Source: Skeletonema tropicum (lineage: Eukaryota; Bacillariophyta; Thalassiosirophyceae; Thalassiosirales; Thalassiosiraceae). From it: DNA of 64,000 bases. The translations under genes and the position numbers were made by a program. Position 1 is the stretch's first letter. Each line of letters opens with the position of its first letter. Shown here piece after piece: positions 32,524-44,606 of this stretch. Location: positions 372,001 through 436,000 of the forward strand of contig CM074132.1 in assembly GCA_037178625.1 (NCBI GenBank). The letters run 5' to 3'. The notes under the pieces were generated by a model. That model did not search any database. It was not told the origin of the DNA and saw only the letters and a program-made list of their open reading frames with translations.

Positions 32524-32613
32524 CTAAGAAGCTCTTCGAAGCTTCGTGAGAACTGCTCGTCAACTCAACTCTGAAGTCAAAAAAGATGTACGAAGAAGCT
32601 CTTCGAACCTTCG
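32524..32613 (+). promoter_or_regulatory. Heat-shock-element-like repeats upstream of the peroxidase gene
   Basis: Two copies of AGAAGCTCTTCGAA followed by GCTTCG or CCTTCG lie at 32526-32546 and 32593-32613, 160-250 bp before the start codon. A third copy is at about 31794-31810. The inverted GAA/TTC pentamers resemble binding sites for heat-shock factors, a family expanded in diatoms. Function is inferred only. Confidence 0.35.
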
Positions 32614-32775
32614 TAAGGACAGCTCGCTCATAAGTCTCTAACACTCGCACTTTCAACGCGTTGCATGCGCGTCGTGAAGTCATGAAGACAAAAGACGAGA
32701 CCATAAAAAATATCTTCCTCTCACGGAGAAAGACCAAAAGAAAAACAACCCAATCAAAAGCAAAGATCACCAACG

Positions 32776-35700
32776 ATGGTGAATTTTGGCTACGCCTACG
32801 CGGCCCTCCTCCTCCCCGCGCTCATAGCCGCATCCTCATCGAGTGAACACGTCAAAGATTTGTCGTCAAAGAATCAACGCCGCCTACGCCTACGCTCAGG
32901 CAGAGGCGGCGGCGGAAGCAAAATCCAGCTTATCTCCACAATGCCAAAAGCAGAACCAGATGCCAACCATCGTCAACTCAACATCGAAAATACAGCGGAA
33001 TCCATTCGTGAAGAGATCCGTGATCTCATTCGAAACAACAGAGTTCTAGCACCCAAGTTCCTTCGTCTTGCCTTCCATGATTGTGTTGGAGGATGCGATG
33101 GCTGTGTCGACATGACCGACCCGGATAACGCAGGTCTCGATATCCCCATCGGTGCCCTTTCAGGTATTGTGTCGACATGGAAAAGTAGTGATATTAGTAG
33201 AGCGGATATTTGGTCTCTTGCGGCGATGGTCGGGTCTGAAATGACTCAGGCTCAACGTGACTTCCGGTAAGTGTGTTCTCTATGCACAACATGATATATT
33301 GTGTGGTCTTTATGCACATGTCATGCTGATCATGTGCGTGAGTAGCTCACTCACATTTGTTATGATTCATCTGCTCGTTATCATTTTGACAGCCTTGACT
33401 ACGTCGGCCGCATCGACTGCGAAGACACCGGGATGGAGTGTCTCGATGAAGACTCCAACAGTCGAGAATGCCGTCAGGACTTGGGAGATGCACGAGCTCT
33501 CCCAGATACGAACTTGTTAGTTCATGAAATTCTTGACTTCTTCTCGGATAACTTTGGATTTAACGCCCAAGAGGCTGTTGCTCTGATGGGGGTGAGTGCT
33601 TCTTGATTTGACATATTATACATTTGTCGCAACATGTTCATGTATTTATTGCTAACTAATACGGTGTTGCACTCGTATTGAAAATCTAATACAATCTCAT
33701 TCTACCCTACTTCACAATCTCCGCAGGCACACTCTATCGGCACTGCTTCCCAAGAGAACTCGGGATTCAATGGGCCAGTGGGGTGGGATAACACCAATTA
33801 CTTCCTTGATAAGTGAGTTTTGTACAAAATTCATTCACAGTCCTTGTCTCGCACATACATCTGAATCTATAATATTCGTTCTCACAACAACACATCACTT
33901 GCCTCACCTCTATCTCCTTCAATACTTGCAGCGACTACTACAAAATGTTGATTGGTGGAGATCCGAGCAAATCTGATCCAGAAATACTTGAAGATTTGAT
34001 CGAGGTAAGTCCAATATTCGGTTCAATAATTTCATTCATGTCTAAACTTATCCGCGCCTCACAAACACTCTAATCACATCGCTACATCCTTCCCCATCAT
34101 TCCTCAGTTTGCTCCTGGATGGGCACAGCAGACGATTGTCAATGGCGGTGGTATCCCTGATCGAATCCAGTGGACTCGTGGCCGCTCTCTCGATACAGCA
34201 AGGATCATCTCTCTCAACACTGACATTGGGCTAGCTCGTGATCTGACAGGCGAGATTGACACAGATGGAGATGTCTCTTGCAACTTCAAGAACCCCGCTC
34301 CTCGCTGCCCCGTTGCAAGTCAGACCATGGATTGGATGACCACCTACAGATACGACGAGGAGAAGTTCCTCGAAGACTTTGAGAGTGTAATGAAGAAGAT
34401 GATCATTGCTGGATATGATGCTGAGACTGAGCTAACATTTGTCACTCCTGCCCTCGTTTCTGCTGTGGCTCTACCAAAGATCTCAGTAGCACAAGCAAGC
34501 TATGCAAGTGGCCAAGCAGTGCAACTTACCGTCGACAATCCCGACGGCGACCGAGTGTGGATTGCTATCCGTCGTCACGACATCTCACCCCATGATAGTA
34601 CGGGATCGGGCAACTCCGAGGCATGGTCGTATGTGTGCGGCAGCACTATTTGCAGTGACCAATCGATGGTTGCTAATAGTTTTGATATCGGTGGCGTCGG
34701 CGACGGTTTGTGGAGAGCTTACCTAATGAAGGACATGACGGCTCCCTACGAGGCCATGGCGTTCAGCAGTGCCTTTTCTGTCGGCAGCACTGGCATTGCA
34801 TCGTCTCTAGCCAGGTATGACAGTGGTGCTACAGTGAGCATATCCTATGCCAATGTTTGGTCTTCTCGCTTTTGGATCACTGTGTACCCAGCCGATTCAA
34901 CTCCAGATGATGCGCAGAGTAGTTCGCTTGAGGCATGGGCTTGGCCTTGCGGGGATCAAACATGCAATGGAGATACGATGAGCTCAGGTGAAGTCAGTTT
35001 CAGTACCATAGGAGATGGCGTTTGGCGTGCATTCTTCATGCTTGACATGTACACTCCCTATGAGAGTGTAGCATTCAGCAAGACTTTCGTAGTTGGTGCA
35101 GTGGATCAACTATTCGTGAGTGAAGAAGTGTATAGCGTTGGAGAGAACGTTGAAGTGTCATTCTACAATCCAACCGGTGCTCGTGTCTGGATTGGTGTGT
35201 ATCCAGCAAGCACAGATCCGAGCAATATCGAGGGATCTACGGAGGCATGGGCATGGTAAGTAGCTCCCAGAATTGTGAATCATATGCTTTGAAATGCTTG
35301 GGTTACTGTTTGCATCAAAATGATGGCCCTGTGTAAGTTGCTAACATTCTCTTTCTATCCTCTTCGTTAGGCCATGCGGTACAACTGAATGCACTGGAAC
35401 GGATCAAAATTTGACCGAGGGAACATTTGAGCTCAGCGTAGGGGAAGGCGAATGGAGAGTGTACATGATGCAAGACATGACCTATCCGTATATCAGCGTC
35501 GCTTACAGTGATCTCTTCATCGTGGCACCGTCGACTCCGAATCCGACCACTCAACCGCCAACAGGTGAGCCAAGTAGCAAGCCCACGACTTCTCATCCAA
35601 CCGACGAGCCAACACCACTCCCGACGACTGCGCCTCCAACAATTGTGCCAACTTCCAATCCTTCTCAGCTACCCACAAGGCAGCCCGTCGCAACTACAGC

Positions 35701-38700
35701 TCCAACTTCTCCTCCGACTTCTCCCCCAGGGGACGTAAATTTTATGTTGGAATCCATTCGTGAAGAGATCCGTGATCTCATTCGAAACAACAGCGTTCTA
35801 GCACCCAAGTTCCTTCGTCTTGCCTTCCATGATTGTGTTGGAGGATGCGACGGATGCGTCGACATGACCGACCCTGATAACGCAGGTCTCGATATCCCCA
35901 TCGGAGCCCTTTCAGGTATTGTGTCGACATGGAAAAGTAGTGATATTAGTAGGGCGGATATTTGGTCTCTTGCGGCGATGGTCGGGTCTGAAATGACTCA
36001 GGCTCAACGTGACTTCCAGTAAGTGTTCTCTATACACTCATGATATATTGTGTGATCTTTGCGCACATATTATCATTTATCTCTTTTTGTTCATGTGACT
36101 GATATCACTCATATTTCGTAATTTTTGTTATTTGATTATGAATTGGCAGTCTCGACTACGTCGGCCGCATCGACTGCGAAGACACTGGGATGGAGTGTCT
36201 CGATGAAGACTCAAACAGTCGAGAATGCCGTCAGGACTTGGGAGATGCACGAGCTCTCCCAGATACGAACTTGTTAGTTCATGAAATTCTTGACTTCTTC
36301 TCGGATAACTTTGGATTTAACGCCCAAGAGGCTGTTGCTCTGATGGGGGTGAGTGCTTCTTGATTTGACATGATACATTTGTTGCGACATGTTCATGTAT
36401 TTATTGCTAACTAATACGATGTACGATGATGCACTCATGTTCAAAATCTAATACAATCTCATTCTACCCTACTTCACAATCTCCGCAGGCACACTCTATC
36501 GGCACTGCTTCCCAAGAGAACTCGGGATTCAATGGGCCAGTGGGGTGGGATAACACCAATTACTTCCTTGATAAGTGAGTTTTGTACAAAATTCATTCAC
36601 AGTCCTTGTCTCGCACATCTCAACTATTATAATATTCGTTCTCACAACAACACATCATTGCCTCATCTCCTTCAATACTTGCAGCGACTACTACAAAATG
36701 TTGATTGGTGGGGATCCGAGCAAATCTGATCCGGAAATACTTGAAGATTTGATCGAGGTAAGTCCAATATTCGGTTCAATAATTTCATTTATGTCTAAAT
36801 TATCCGCGCCTCACAAACACTCTAATCACATCGCTACATCCTTCCCCATCATCCTCAGTTTGCTCCTGGATGGGCACAGCAGACGATTGTCAATGGCAGG
36901 TGGTATCCCTGATCGAATCCAGTGGACTCGTGGCCGCTCTCTCGATACAGCAAGGATCATCTCTCTCAACACTGACATTGGGCTAGCTCGTGATCTGACA
37001 GGCGAGATTGACGCAGATGGAGATGTCTCTTGCAACTTCAAGAACCCCGCTCCTCGCTGCCCCGTTGCAAGTCAGACCATGGATTGGATGACCACCTACA
37101 GATACGACGAGGAGAAGTTCCTCGAAGACTTTGAGAGTGTAATGAAGAAGATGATCATTGCTGGATATGATGCTGAGACTGAGCTAACATTTGTCACTCC
37201 TGCCCTCGTTTCTGCTGTGGCTCTACCAAAGATCTCAGTAGCACAAGCAAGCTATGCAAGTGGCCAAGCAGTGCAACTTACCGTCGACAATCCCGACGGC
37301 GACCGAGTGTGGATTGCTATCCGTCGTCACGACATCTCACCCCATGATAGTACGGGATCGGGCAACTCCGAGGCATGGTCGTATGTGTGCGGCAGCACTA
37401 TTTGCAGTGACCAATCGATGGTTGCTAATAGTTTTGATATCGGTGGCGTCGGCGACGGTTTGTGGAGAGCTTACCTAATGAAGGACATGACGGCTCCCTA
37501 CGAGGCCATGGCGTTCAGCAGTGCCTTTTCTGTCGGCAGCACTGGCATTGCATCGTCTCTAGCCAGGTATGACAGTGGTGCTACAGTGAGCATATCCTAT
37601 GCCAATGTTTGGTCTTCTCGCTTTTGGATCACTGTGTACCCAGCCGATTCAACTCCAGATGATGCGCAGAGTAGTTCGCTTGAGGCATGGGCTTGGCCTT
37701 GCGGGGATCAAACATGCAATGGAGATACGATGAGCTCAGGTGAAGTCAGTTTCAGTACCATAGGAGATGGCGTTTGGCGTGCATTCTTCATGCTTGACAT
37801 GTACACTCCCTATGAGAGTGTAGCATTCAGCAAGACTTTCGTAGTTGGTGCAGTGGATCAACTATTCGTGAGTGAAGAAGTGTATAGCGTTGGAGAGAAC
37901 ATTGAAGTGTCATTCTACAATCCAACCGGTGCTCGTGTCTGGATTGGTGTGTATCCAGCAAGCACAGATCCGAGCAATATCGAGGGATCTACGGAGGCAT
38001 GGGCATGGTAAGTAGCTCCCAGAATTGTGAATCATATGCTTTGAAATGCTTGGGTTACTGTTTGCATCAAAATGATGGCCCTGTGTAAGTTGCTAACATT
38101 CTCTTTCTATCCTCTTCGTTAGGCCATGCGGTACAACTGAATGCACTGGAACGGATCAAAATTTGACCGAGGGAACATTTGAGCTCAGCGTAGGGGAAGG
38201 CGAATGGAGAGTGTACATGATGCAAGACATGACCTATCCGTATATCAGCGTCGCTTACAGTGATCTCTTCATCGTGGCACCGTCGACTCCGAATCCGACC
38301 ACTCAACCGCCAACAGGTGAGCCAAGTAGCAAGCCCACGACTTCTCATCCAACCGACGAGCCAACACCACTCCCGACGACTGCGCCTCCAACAATTGTGC
38401 CAACTTCCAATCCTTCTCAGCTACCCACAAGGCAGCCCGTCGCAACTACAGCTCCAACTTCTCCTCCGACTTCTCCCCCAGGGGACGTAAATTTTATGTT
38501 GGAATCCATTCGTGAAGAGATCCGTGATCTCATTCGAAACAACAGCGTTCTAGCACCCAAGTTCCTTCGTCTTGCCTTCCATGATTGTGTTGGAGGATGC
38601 GACGGATGCGTCGACATGACCGACCCTGATAACGCAGGTCTCGATATCCCCATCGGAGCCCTTTCAGGTATTGTGTCGACATGGAAAAGTAGTGATATTA

Positions 38701-41700
38701 GTAGGGCGGATATTTGGTCTCTTGCGGCGATGGTCGGGTCTGAAATGACTCAGGCTCAACGTGACTTCCAGTAAGTGTTCTCTATACACTCATGATATAT
38801 TGTGTGATCTTTGCGCACATATTATCATTTATCTCTTTTTGTTCATGTGACTGATATCACTCATATTTCGTAATTTTTGTTATTTGATTATGAATTGGCA
38901 GTCTCGACTACGTCGGCCGCATCGACTGCGAAGACACTGGGATGGAGTGTCTCGATGAAGACTCAAACAGTCGAGAATGCCGTCAGGACTTGGGAGATGC
39001 ACGAGCTCTCCCAGATACGAACTTGTTAGTTCATGAAATTCTTGACTTCTTCTCGGATAACTTTGGATTTAACGCCCAAGAGGCTGTTGCTCTGATGGGG
39101 GTGAGTGCTTCTTGATTTGACATGATACATTTGTTGCGACATGTTCATGTATTTATTGCTAACTAATACGATGTACGATGATGCACTCATGTTCAAAATC
39201 TAATACAATCTCATTCTACCCTACTTCACAATCTCCGCAGGCACACTCTATCGGCACTGCTTCCCAAGAGAACTCGGGATTCAATGGGCCAGTGGGGTGG
39301 GATAACACCAATTACTTCCTTGATAAGTGAGTTTTGTACAAAATTCATTCACAGTCCTTGTCTCGCACATCTCAACTATTATAATATTCGTTCTCACAAC
39401 AACACATCATTGCCTCATCTCCTTCAATACTTGCAGCGACTACTACAAAATGTTGATTGGTGGGGATCCGAGCAAATCTGATCCGGAAATACTTGAAGAT
39501 TTGATCGAGGTAAGTCCAATATTCGGTTCAATAATTTCATTTATGTCTAAATTATCCGCGCCTCACAAACACTCTAATCACATCGCTACATCCTTCCCCA
39601 TCATCCTCAGTTTGCTCCTGGATGGGCACAGCAGACGATTGTCAATGGCGGTGGTATCCCTGATCGAATCCAGTGGACTCGTGGCCGCTCTCTCGATACA
39701 GCAAGGATCATCTCTCTCAACACTGACATTGGGCTAGCTCGTGATCTGACAGGCGAGATTGACGCAGATGGAGATGTCTCTTGCAACTTCAAGAACCCCG
39801 CTCCTCGCTGCCCCGTTGCAAGTCAGACCATGGATTGGATGACCACCTACAGATACGACGAGGAGAAGTTCCTCGAAGACTTTGAGAGTGTAATGAAGAA
39901 GATGATCATTGCTGGATATGATGCTGAGACTGAGCTAACATTTGTCACTCCTGCCCTCGTTTCTGCTGTGGCTCTACCAAAGATCTCAGTAGCACAAGCA
40001 AGCTATGCAAGTGGCCAAGCAGTGCAACTTACCGTCGACAATCCCGACGGCGACCGAGTGTGGATTGCTATCCGTCGTCACGACATCTCACCCCATGATA
40101 GTACGGGATCGGGCAACTCCGAGGCATGGTCGTATGTGTGCGGCAGCACTATTTGCAGTGACCAATCGATGGTTGCTAATAGTTTTGATATCGGTGGCGT
40201 CGGCGACGGTTTGTGGAGAGCTTACCTAATGAAGGACATGACGGCTCCCTACGAGGCCATGGCGTTCAGCAGTGCCTTTTCTGTCGGCAGCACTGGCATT
40301 GCATCGTCTCTAGCCAGGTATGACAGTGGTGCTACAGTGAGCATATCCTATGCCAATGTTTGGTCTTCTCGCTTTTGGATCACTGTGTACCCAGCCGATT
40401 CAACTCCAGATGATGCGCAGAGTAGTTCGCTTGAGGCATGGGCTTGGCCTTGCGGGGATCAAACATGCAATGGAGATACGATGAGCTCAGGTGAAGTCAG
40501 TTTCAGTACCATAGGAGATGGCGTTTGGCGTGCATTCTTCATGCTTGACATGTACACTCCCTATGAGAGTGTAGCATTCAGCAAGACTTTCGTAGTTGGT
40601 GCAGTGGATCAACTATTCGTGAGTGAAGAAGTGTATAGCGTTGGAGAGAACGTTGAAGTGTCATTCTACAATCCAACCGGTGCTCGTGTCTGGATTGGTG
40701 TGTATCCAGCAAGCACAGATCCGAGCAATATCGAGGGATCTACGGAGGCATGGGCATGGTAAGTAGCTCCCAGAATTGTGAATCATATGCTTTGAAATGC
40801 TTGGGTTACTGTTTGCATCAAAATGATGGCCCTGTGTAAGTTGCTAACATTCTCTTTCTATCCTCTTCGTTAGGCCATGCGGTACAACTGAATGCACTGG
40901 AACGGATCAAAATTTGACCGAGGGAACATTTGAGCTCAGCGTAGGGGAAGGCGAATGGAGAGTGTACATGATGCAAGACATGACCTATCCGTATATCAGC
41001 GTCGCTTACAGTGATCTCTTCATCGTGGCACCGTCGACTCCGAATCCGACCACTCAACCGCCAACAGGTGAGCCAAGTAGCAAGCCCACGACTTCAGCCA
41101 TGCCATCCGCACCTCCCACATCACCTCCTACTTTGCTTCCCACCAGAGCTCCTGCCACTAAGCCGACCACACTGCCACCAACTTCAAAGCCAACATCACT
41201 TCCATCTGCAGGACCAACTTCTCATCCCACCAATAATCCCTCGAAAGTGCCTACAACGCCTCCAACAAATGTGCCCACAAAAGAACCGTCATCCAATCCA
41301 ACTTCTCCGCCCACATCACAACCATCTGCAGGTCTAACTTCCAATCCAACCGATAATCCGACAAAAGTGCCTACAGCGCTTCCGACAAATGTGCCAACAA
41401 ATGAGCCAACTTCCATTCCAACTCCGCTACCTACAGGACATCCGGTTGCATCGCCAGCTCCCACTTCTCCACCAACAACTGGAGATGTGTCCAAAACTAT
41501 CGTCTGTGGCAGAGGCGACATTGAAGACAAACCCTGCCAAGAAGGACTCAAGCGCACTGCACTCGTTAATGAGACACACGAAATCCGCTGCTGCCGTGAT
41601 TGCACCGGTATCAACTGTTCCAAACCCTGGAAGGAAAAATGCCCCGATTACAAACCCGATCTCTTTGCAATTTCAATGGTTGGAGGTGAATGCAAGGTTG

Positions 41701-41930
41701 GAACATTTTCGGAGGCGCTTTCGGTTTGCAGAGGTATCGAAAATGTGAATGCGAGGCTTTGTACACCTTTGGAGATGGAAAATAGTTGTGCGAAAGGTAC
41801 AGGATGCAAATATGATCAACATCAGATTTGGACGTGTGCTTATGACGGGCATGCATGTCAAGCAGATGCGGAGTGTTGTGGATTGTGTGTGAATGGTACA
41901 TGTGAAGGAGAATCCAGCCTTTTCACTTAA
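32776..41930 (+). CDS. Secreted triple-unit haem peroxidase with beta-sandwich and PT-linker domains
   Basis: Sixteen exons are inferred from GT-AG sites in frame: 32776-33266, 33393-33591, 33727-33812, 33932-34004, 34108-35255, 35371-36018, 36150-36348, 36489-36574, 36685-36757, 36859-38007, 38123-38770, 38902-39100, 39241-39326, 39437-39509, 39611-40758, 40874-41930. A signal peptide (residues 1-20) is followed by three units. Each has a plant-type peroxidase domain with distal RLAFHDC and proximal ALMGAHSIG split by an intron. Three beta-sandwich-like repeats follow (WIAIRRHD, FWITVYP, VWIGVYP cores with SEAW/LEAW...C), then a PT-rich linker. Unit 3 ends in a longer PT linker and a Cys-rich domain shared with the lipase. 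It would oxidise phenolic or halide-type substrates with H2O2 outside the cell. In unit 2 an extra A at 36898 shifts the frame and gives an early stop, so as sequenced only unit 1 and part of unit 2 would be made unless it is an assembly error. Confidence 0.85.
33001..41090 (+). repeat. Three tandem intragenic units of about 2752 bp
   Basis: Units begin at 33001, 35753 and 38505. Units 2 and 3 match almost base for base including introns; differences seen are at 36898 (extra A in unit 2) and one G/A near 37901. Unit 1 has almost identical exons but visibly different first to third introns. Unit 3 diverges at about 41096, where the PT linker switches to the lipase-like version. Confidence 0.95.
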
Positions 41931-42241
41931 GGCACTGATTTGTTTATGCATAGATGCTTTAAAAGCTAAATTCATTTCATTATTTGTTTGTAGCACAAGA
42001 TCTTTTACTCCACCTTCACTTGTATTGATATTGAATCTACCGATGCTGCACCGTTTAAAGAGCGTCATTTTGATCTTCATTGATCACCATTCATATGGCT
42101 ATCCCTCTCTTAATGCCCTATATCTCAAAGATTGTTCCGCCTTCTTGGTCGGTTGTGATTGATAAGCGTAGCTCTAGCTGCCAACAATTCACACCCAAGA
42201 TTTACTCTATCTACTTTTACTCTAAAATGTGAACAACATAA

Positions 42242-42306
42242 GACACGTGTCTTTTGAGGATCCTTTTGAAAGGATTCTATCTGACACGTGTCTTTTCTTG
42301 AGGATC
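42242..42306 (+). promoter_or_regulatory. Duplicated CACGTG palindromes and TATA box upstream of the cyclophilin-like gene
   Basis: GACACGTGTCTTTT...GAGGATCC occurs twice, 41 bp apart (CACGTG at 42244-42249 and 42285-42290). It is a G-box/E-box palindrome bound by bZIP or bHLH factors. A TATA-like TATATAAAA follows at 42369-42377, about 100 bp before the ATG at 42479. Confidence 0.5.
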
Positions 42307-42478
42307 CCAACGAAAATCCAAAAATCGACACAAAACAATGATGCACAAACTGAACGGCCCTACGATCCTATATAAAACGTCCATCATCATCTTCTAATGA
42401 ACGCATACATCCACGCCCTAATCAATTAACCTAACCACTCCAAATAATAATTCACCAGCATAACGCAATATAAGAAAA

Positions 42479-44188
42479 ATGCTCCGCTCACGAACAAATC
42501 GACAACAACGCCCCTCCGAATCCTCCGATGAACGTCAAGGCGGCCGAAGAGGCGGCGGATCCACAAATTATCATTACGGCGGATATCCCTCCAGCAGTAG
42601 TGCGGGACCAATGAGTATATCCAGTGGTGCCGATGATTATGATGATGATGAGTATAATAAAAAGAAAAAGGGTGGATCTTCTGCTGGAAGATTTGGTGGA
42701 TTTGGTGTACCTTCTGTAGGTGGAGGTAAAAAGAAATTTAGCAGTGGTGTTGGCTCGCCTTCGTCATTTCGTACATCATCATCTTCAGCGTACAACTCCA
42801 GTGGCGGCGGTTTCAGCGGAGCACTCATCCTCCTAGCAATCACCATCTCAATCTTACTGAGCGGGACAACATTCTACTACCGGAAAATGACCACCCGTGC
42901 CAAGTTAGAACTAACCGCCCTCAAGGCACAAGCGCGTCATCCCCACGAACACCACCACGATCAAGTCAACAATGAGGACAATCGAGCCCACGCAGATGCA
43001 GTGGCCGAGTTGAAGAAACGGCAGAATGAACTGCAGGGCGAATTGACGAGGGCGACGGCTCATAATAAAGATATGGAGGATGAAATTGTCAAAACTCAAC
43101 ATTTTGCCAATTCGTTAGAACAGGAGATGAAGGCGTACAATCAGCAATATGATTCAATGACGCGGTCGTGGAATGATTTGACAATTCAGGTGAGGGAGAC
43201 TCGTCAACAGTTTATTGATTCACATCATCATCAGGATGATGATCCCACTGGGGGCATTGTTCCCGGCGGTCCAGGCCACACACTCAATCTACAACGTGAA
43301 TTGGAAGAGATGGAATCCATTGATGATTATGAAGAGTACGTCCAACGACGTGAGGATGCACTATGGGATAAGATTGACTTGCTGATTGAAAAGATTGGGA
43401 GAGATTCCAAACGTGAGGCGTTGGAATGGTTCGGTGCAGATTTATTGTACCATCGTGTTCCCGAGGATGAAATTAGGTTCCGTGTCGACTTTGAGGTGGA
43501 GTATCCCAAGTTTGACCCGCATCGGCCTGATGATAATCCAGAGATTTGGACACGTGTCAAGGAAACAATTTCGATTGAAATGGCACCGTTGAAGCTTATG
43601 CCGATTGCGATTAATTTGTTCTTGCAGCAAGTTCATCATAGGTTATGGGAGGGATGTAGCTTTGTCATTAATGCGATGCACATTCTGCAAGCTGGTCCGC
43701 ATTTGTATAGGGGAGAAGGCAAATTTGCTGCCAATGCCTACCAGCTCAAGAGTAAGTTTGAAAAGAGTCGATTGGATGTGATGCCGTATCAGGAATACGC
43801 GGAGGAATATCCACATGCCAAATATACGGTTGGATTTGCAGGTCGACCGGGAGGACCGGACTTTTATATCAACAAGGTGGATAATTCGGAGAATCATGGT
43901 CCGGGGGGACAAACTCATCATGATTTGCATGAGGAGGCTGATCCATGCTTTGGACGTGTGGTGGCTGGATTTGAAGTGATTGATGATATTAATCGTATTC
44001 CTGTGGATAGGGAGAAGGGGAGTTTGTTGGCGGCGTCTGTGACGATTGTTAGTGGAAGGGTGATTGCGTTTCGGAAGAGTGAGATGAAAAATGACAATAT
44101 TATGTCTGATGATGGAAAGAATAATAGGGATGGAGGAAGAGGAGGAGCAGGAGGGCAACAAGAATCATTGAACATTCCGACTTCGTAA
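42479..44188 (+). CDS. Membrane-anchored cyclophilin-like protein
   Basis: The 569-residue single-exon frame has a low-complexity Ser/Gly-rich N-terminus, one transmembrane segment (about residues 113-134, GALILLAITISILLSGTTFYY), then a helical coiled-coil region (about 140-240). The C-terminal domain (about 370-550) resembles cyclophilin: PDFYINKVDN, HGPGGQTHH and GRVVAGFEVIDDI correspond to cyclophilin strands. The usual catalytic F-H-R motif is not seen, so prolyl isomerase activity is doubtful. Topology suggests a type II protein with the domain in the secretory lumen. It converges with the haloperoxidase-like gene. The end is Gly-rich and disordered. Confidence 0.8.
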   Translation: MLRSRTNRQQRPSESSDERQGGRRGGGSTNYHYGGYPSSSSAGPMSISSGADDYDDDEYNKKKKGGSSAGRFGGFGVPSVGGGKKKFSSGVGSPSSFRTSSSSAYNSSGGGFSGALILLAITISILLSGTTFYYRKMTTRAKLELTALKAQARHPHEHHHDQVNNEDNRAHADAVAELKKRQNELQGELTRATAHNKDMEDEIVKTQHFANSLEQEMKAYNQQYDSMTRSWNDLTIQVRETRQQFIDSHHHQDDDPTGGIVPGGPGHTLNLQRELEEMESIDDYEEYVQRREDALWDKIDLLIEKIGRDSKREALEWFGADLLYHRVPEDEIRFRVDFEVEYPKFDPHRPDDNPEIWTRVKETISIEMAPLKLMPIAINLFLQQVHHRLWEGCSFVINAMHILQAGPHLYRGEGKFAANAYQLKSKFEKSRLDVMPYQEYAEEYPHAKYTVGFAGRPGGPDFYINKVDNSENHGPGGQTHHDLHEEADPCFGRVVAGFEVIDDINRIPVDREKGSLLAASVTIVSGRVIAFRKSEMKNDNIMSDDGKNNRDGGRGGAGGQQESLNIPTS

Positions 44189-44606
44189 ATAAAATGTGAT
44201 ATTCAAGTTCAAGGGAGTGGGAGGTGAATATAATATAGAATAGTGGAGTAACGAAAGGTTAAGAACCGAAGTACTTTATTCCTCGCTATGACATTATTTA
44301 TCCTCCCGTCCCACGCAGTACTCCAATCCTTCCAAATTAATCAGTAATTGATCCATAAGTCCACTCCTCTCCGTCAGAGTGAGACGATTCGACCACCATT
44401 AGAAAGCTCTCCTGCTCTCAAAGTCTAAGTTAGTATTCGTCAAGGCGTGAACGTCGTCAAAGCAGTTATGTTATTATCTAAACGTTCTATCACTAAAATC
44501 TCAAATCTCTCTCCCTCTGCAATAGCTCCGTGGTACAAAGCGGTGGCAACTGCAGGACAAATAATAAAAGTAACGCATCTACATTACATCTACAGCCTCT
44601 CCACCA

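Noticed and set aside
32270..32773. 167-codon minus-strand frame before the peroxidase
   Set aside because: It overlaps the likely peroxidase promoter and has no recognisable domain; hydrophobic stretches arise from T-rich sequence.
36758..36899. Alternative splice acceptor created by the extra A in peroxidase unit 2
   Set aside because: Using it leaves the downstream exon in the wrong frame, so it does not rescue the unit.
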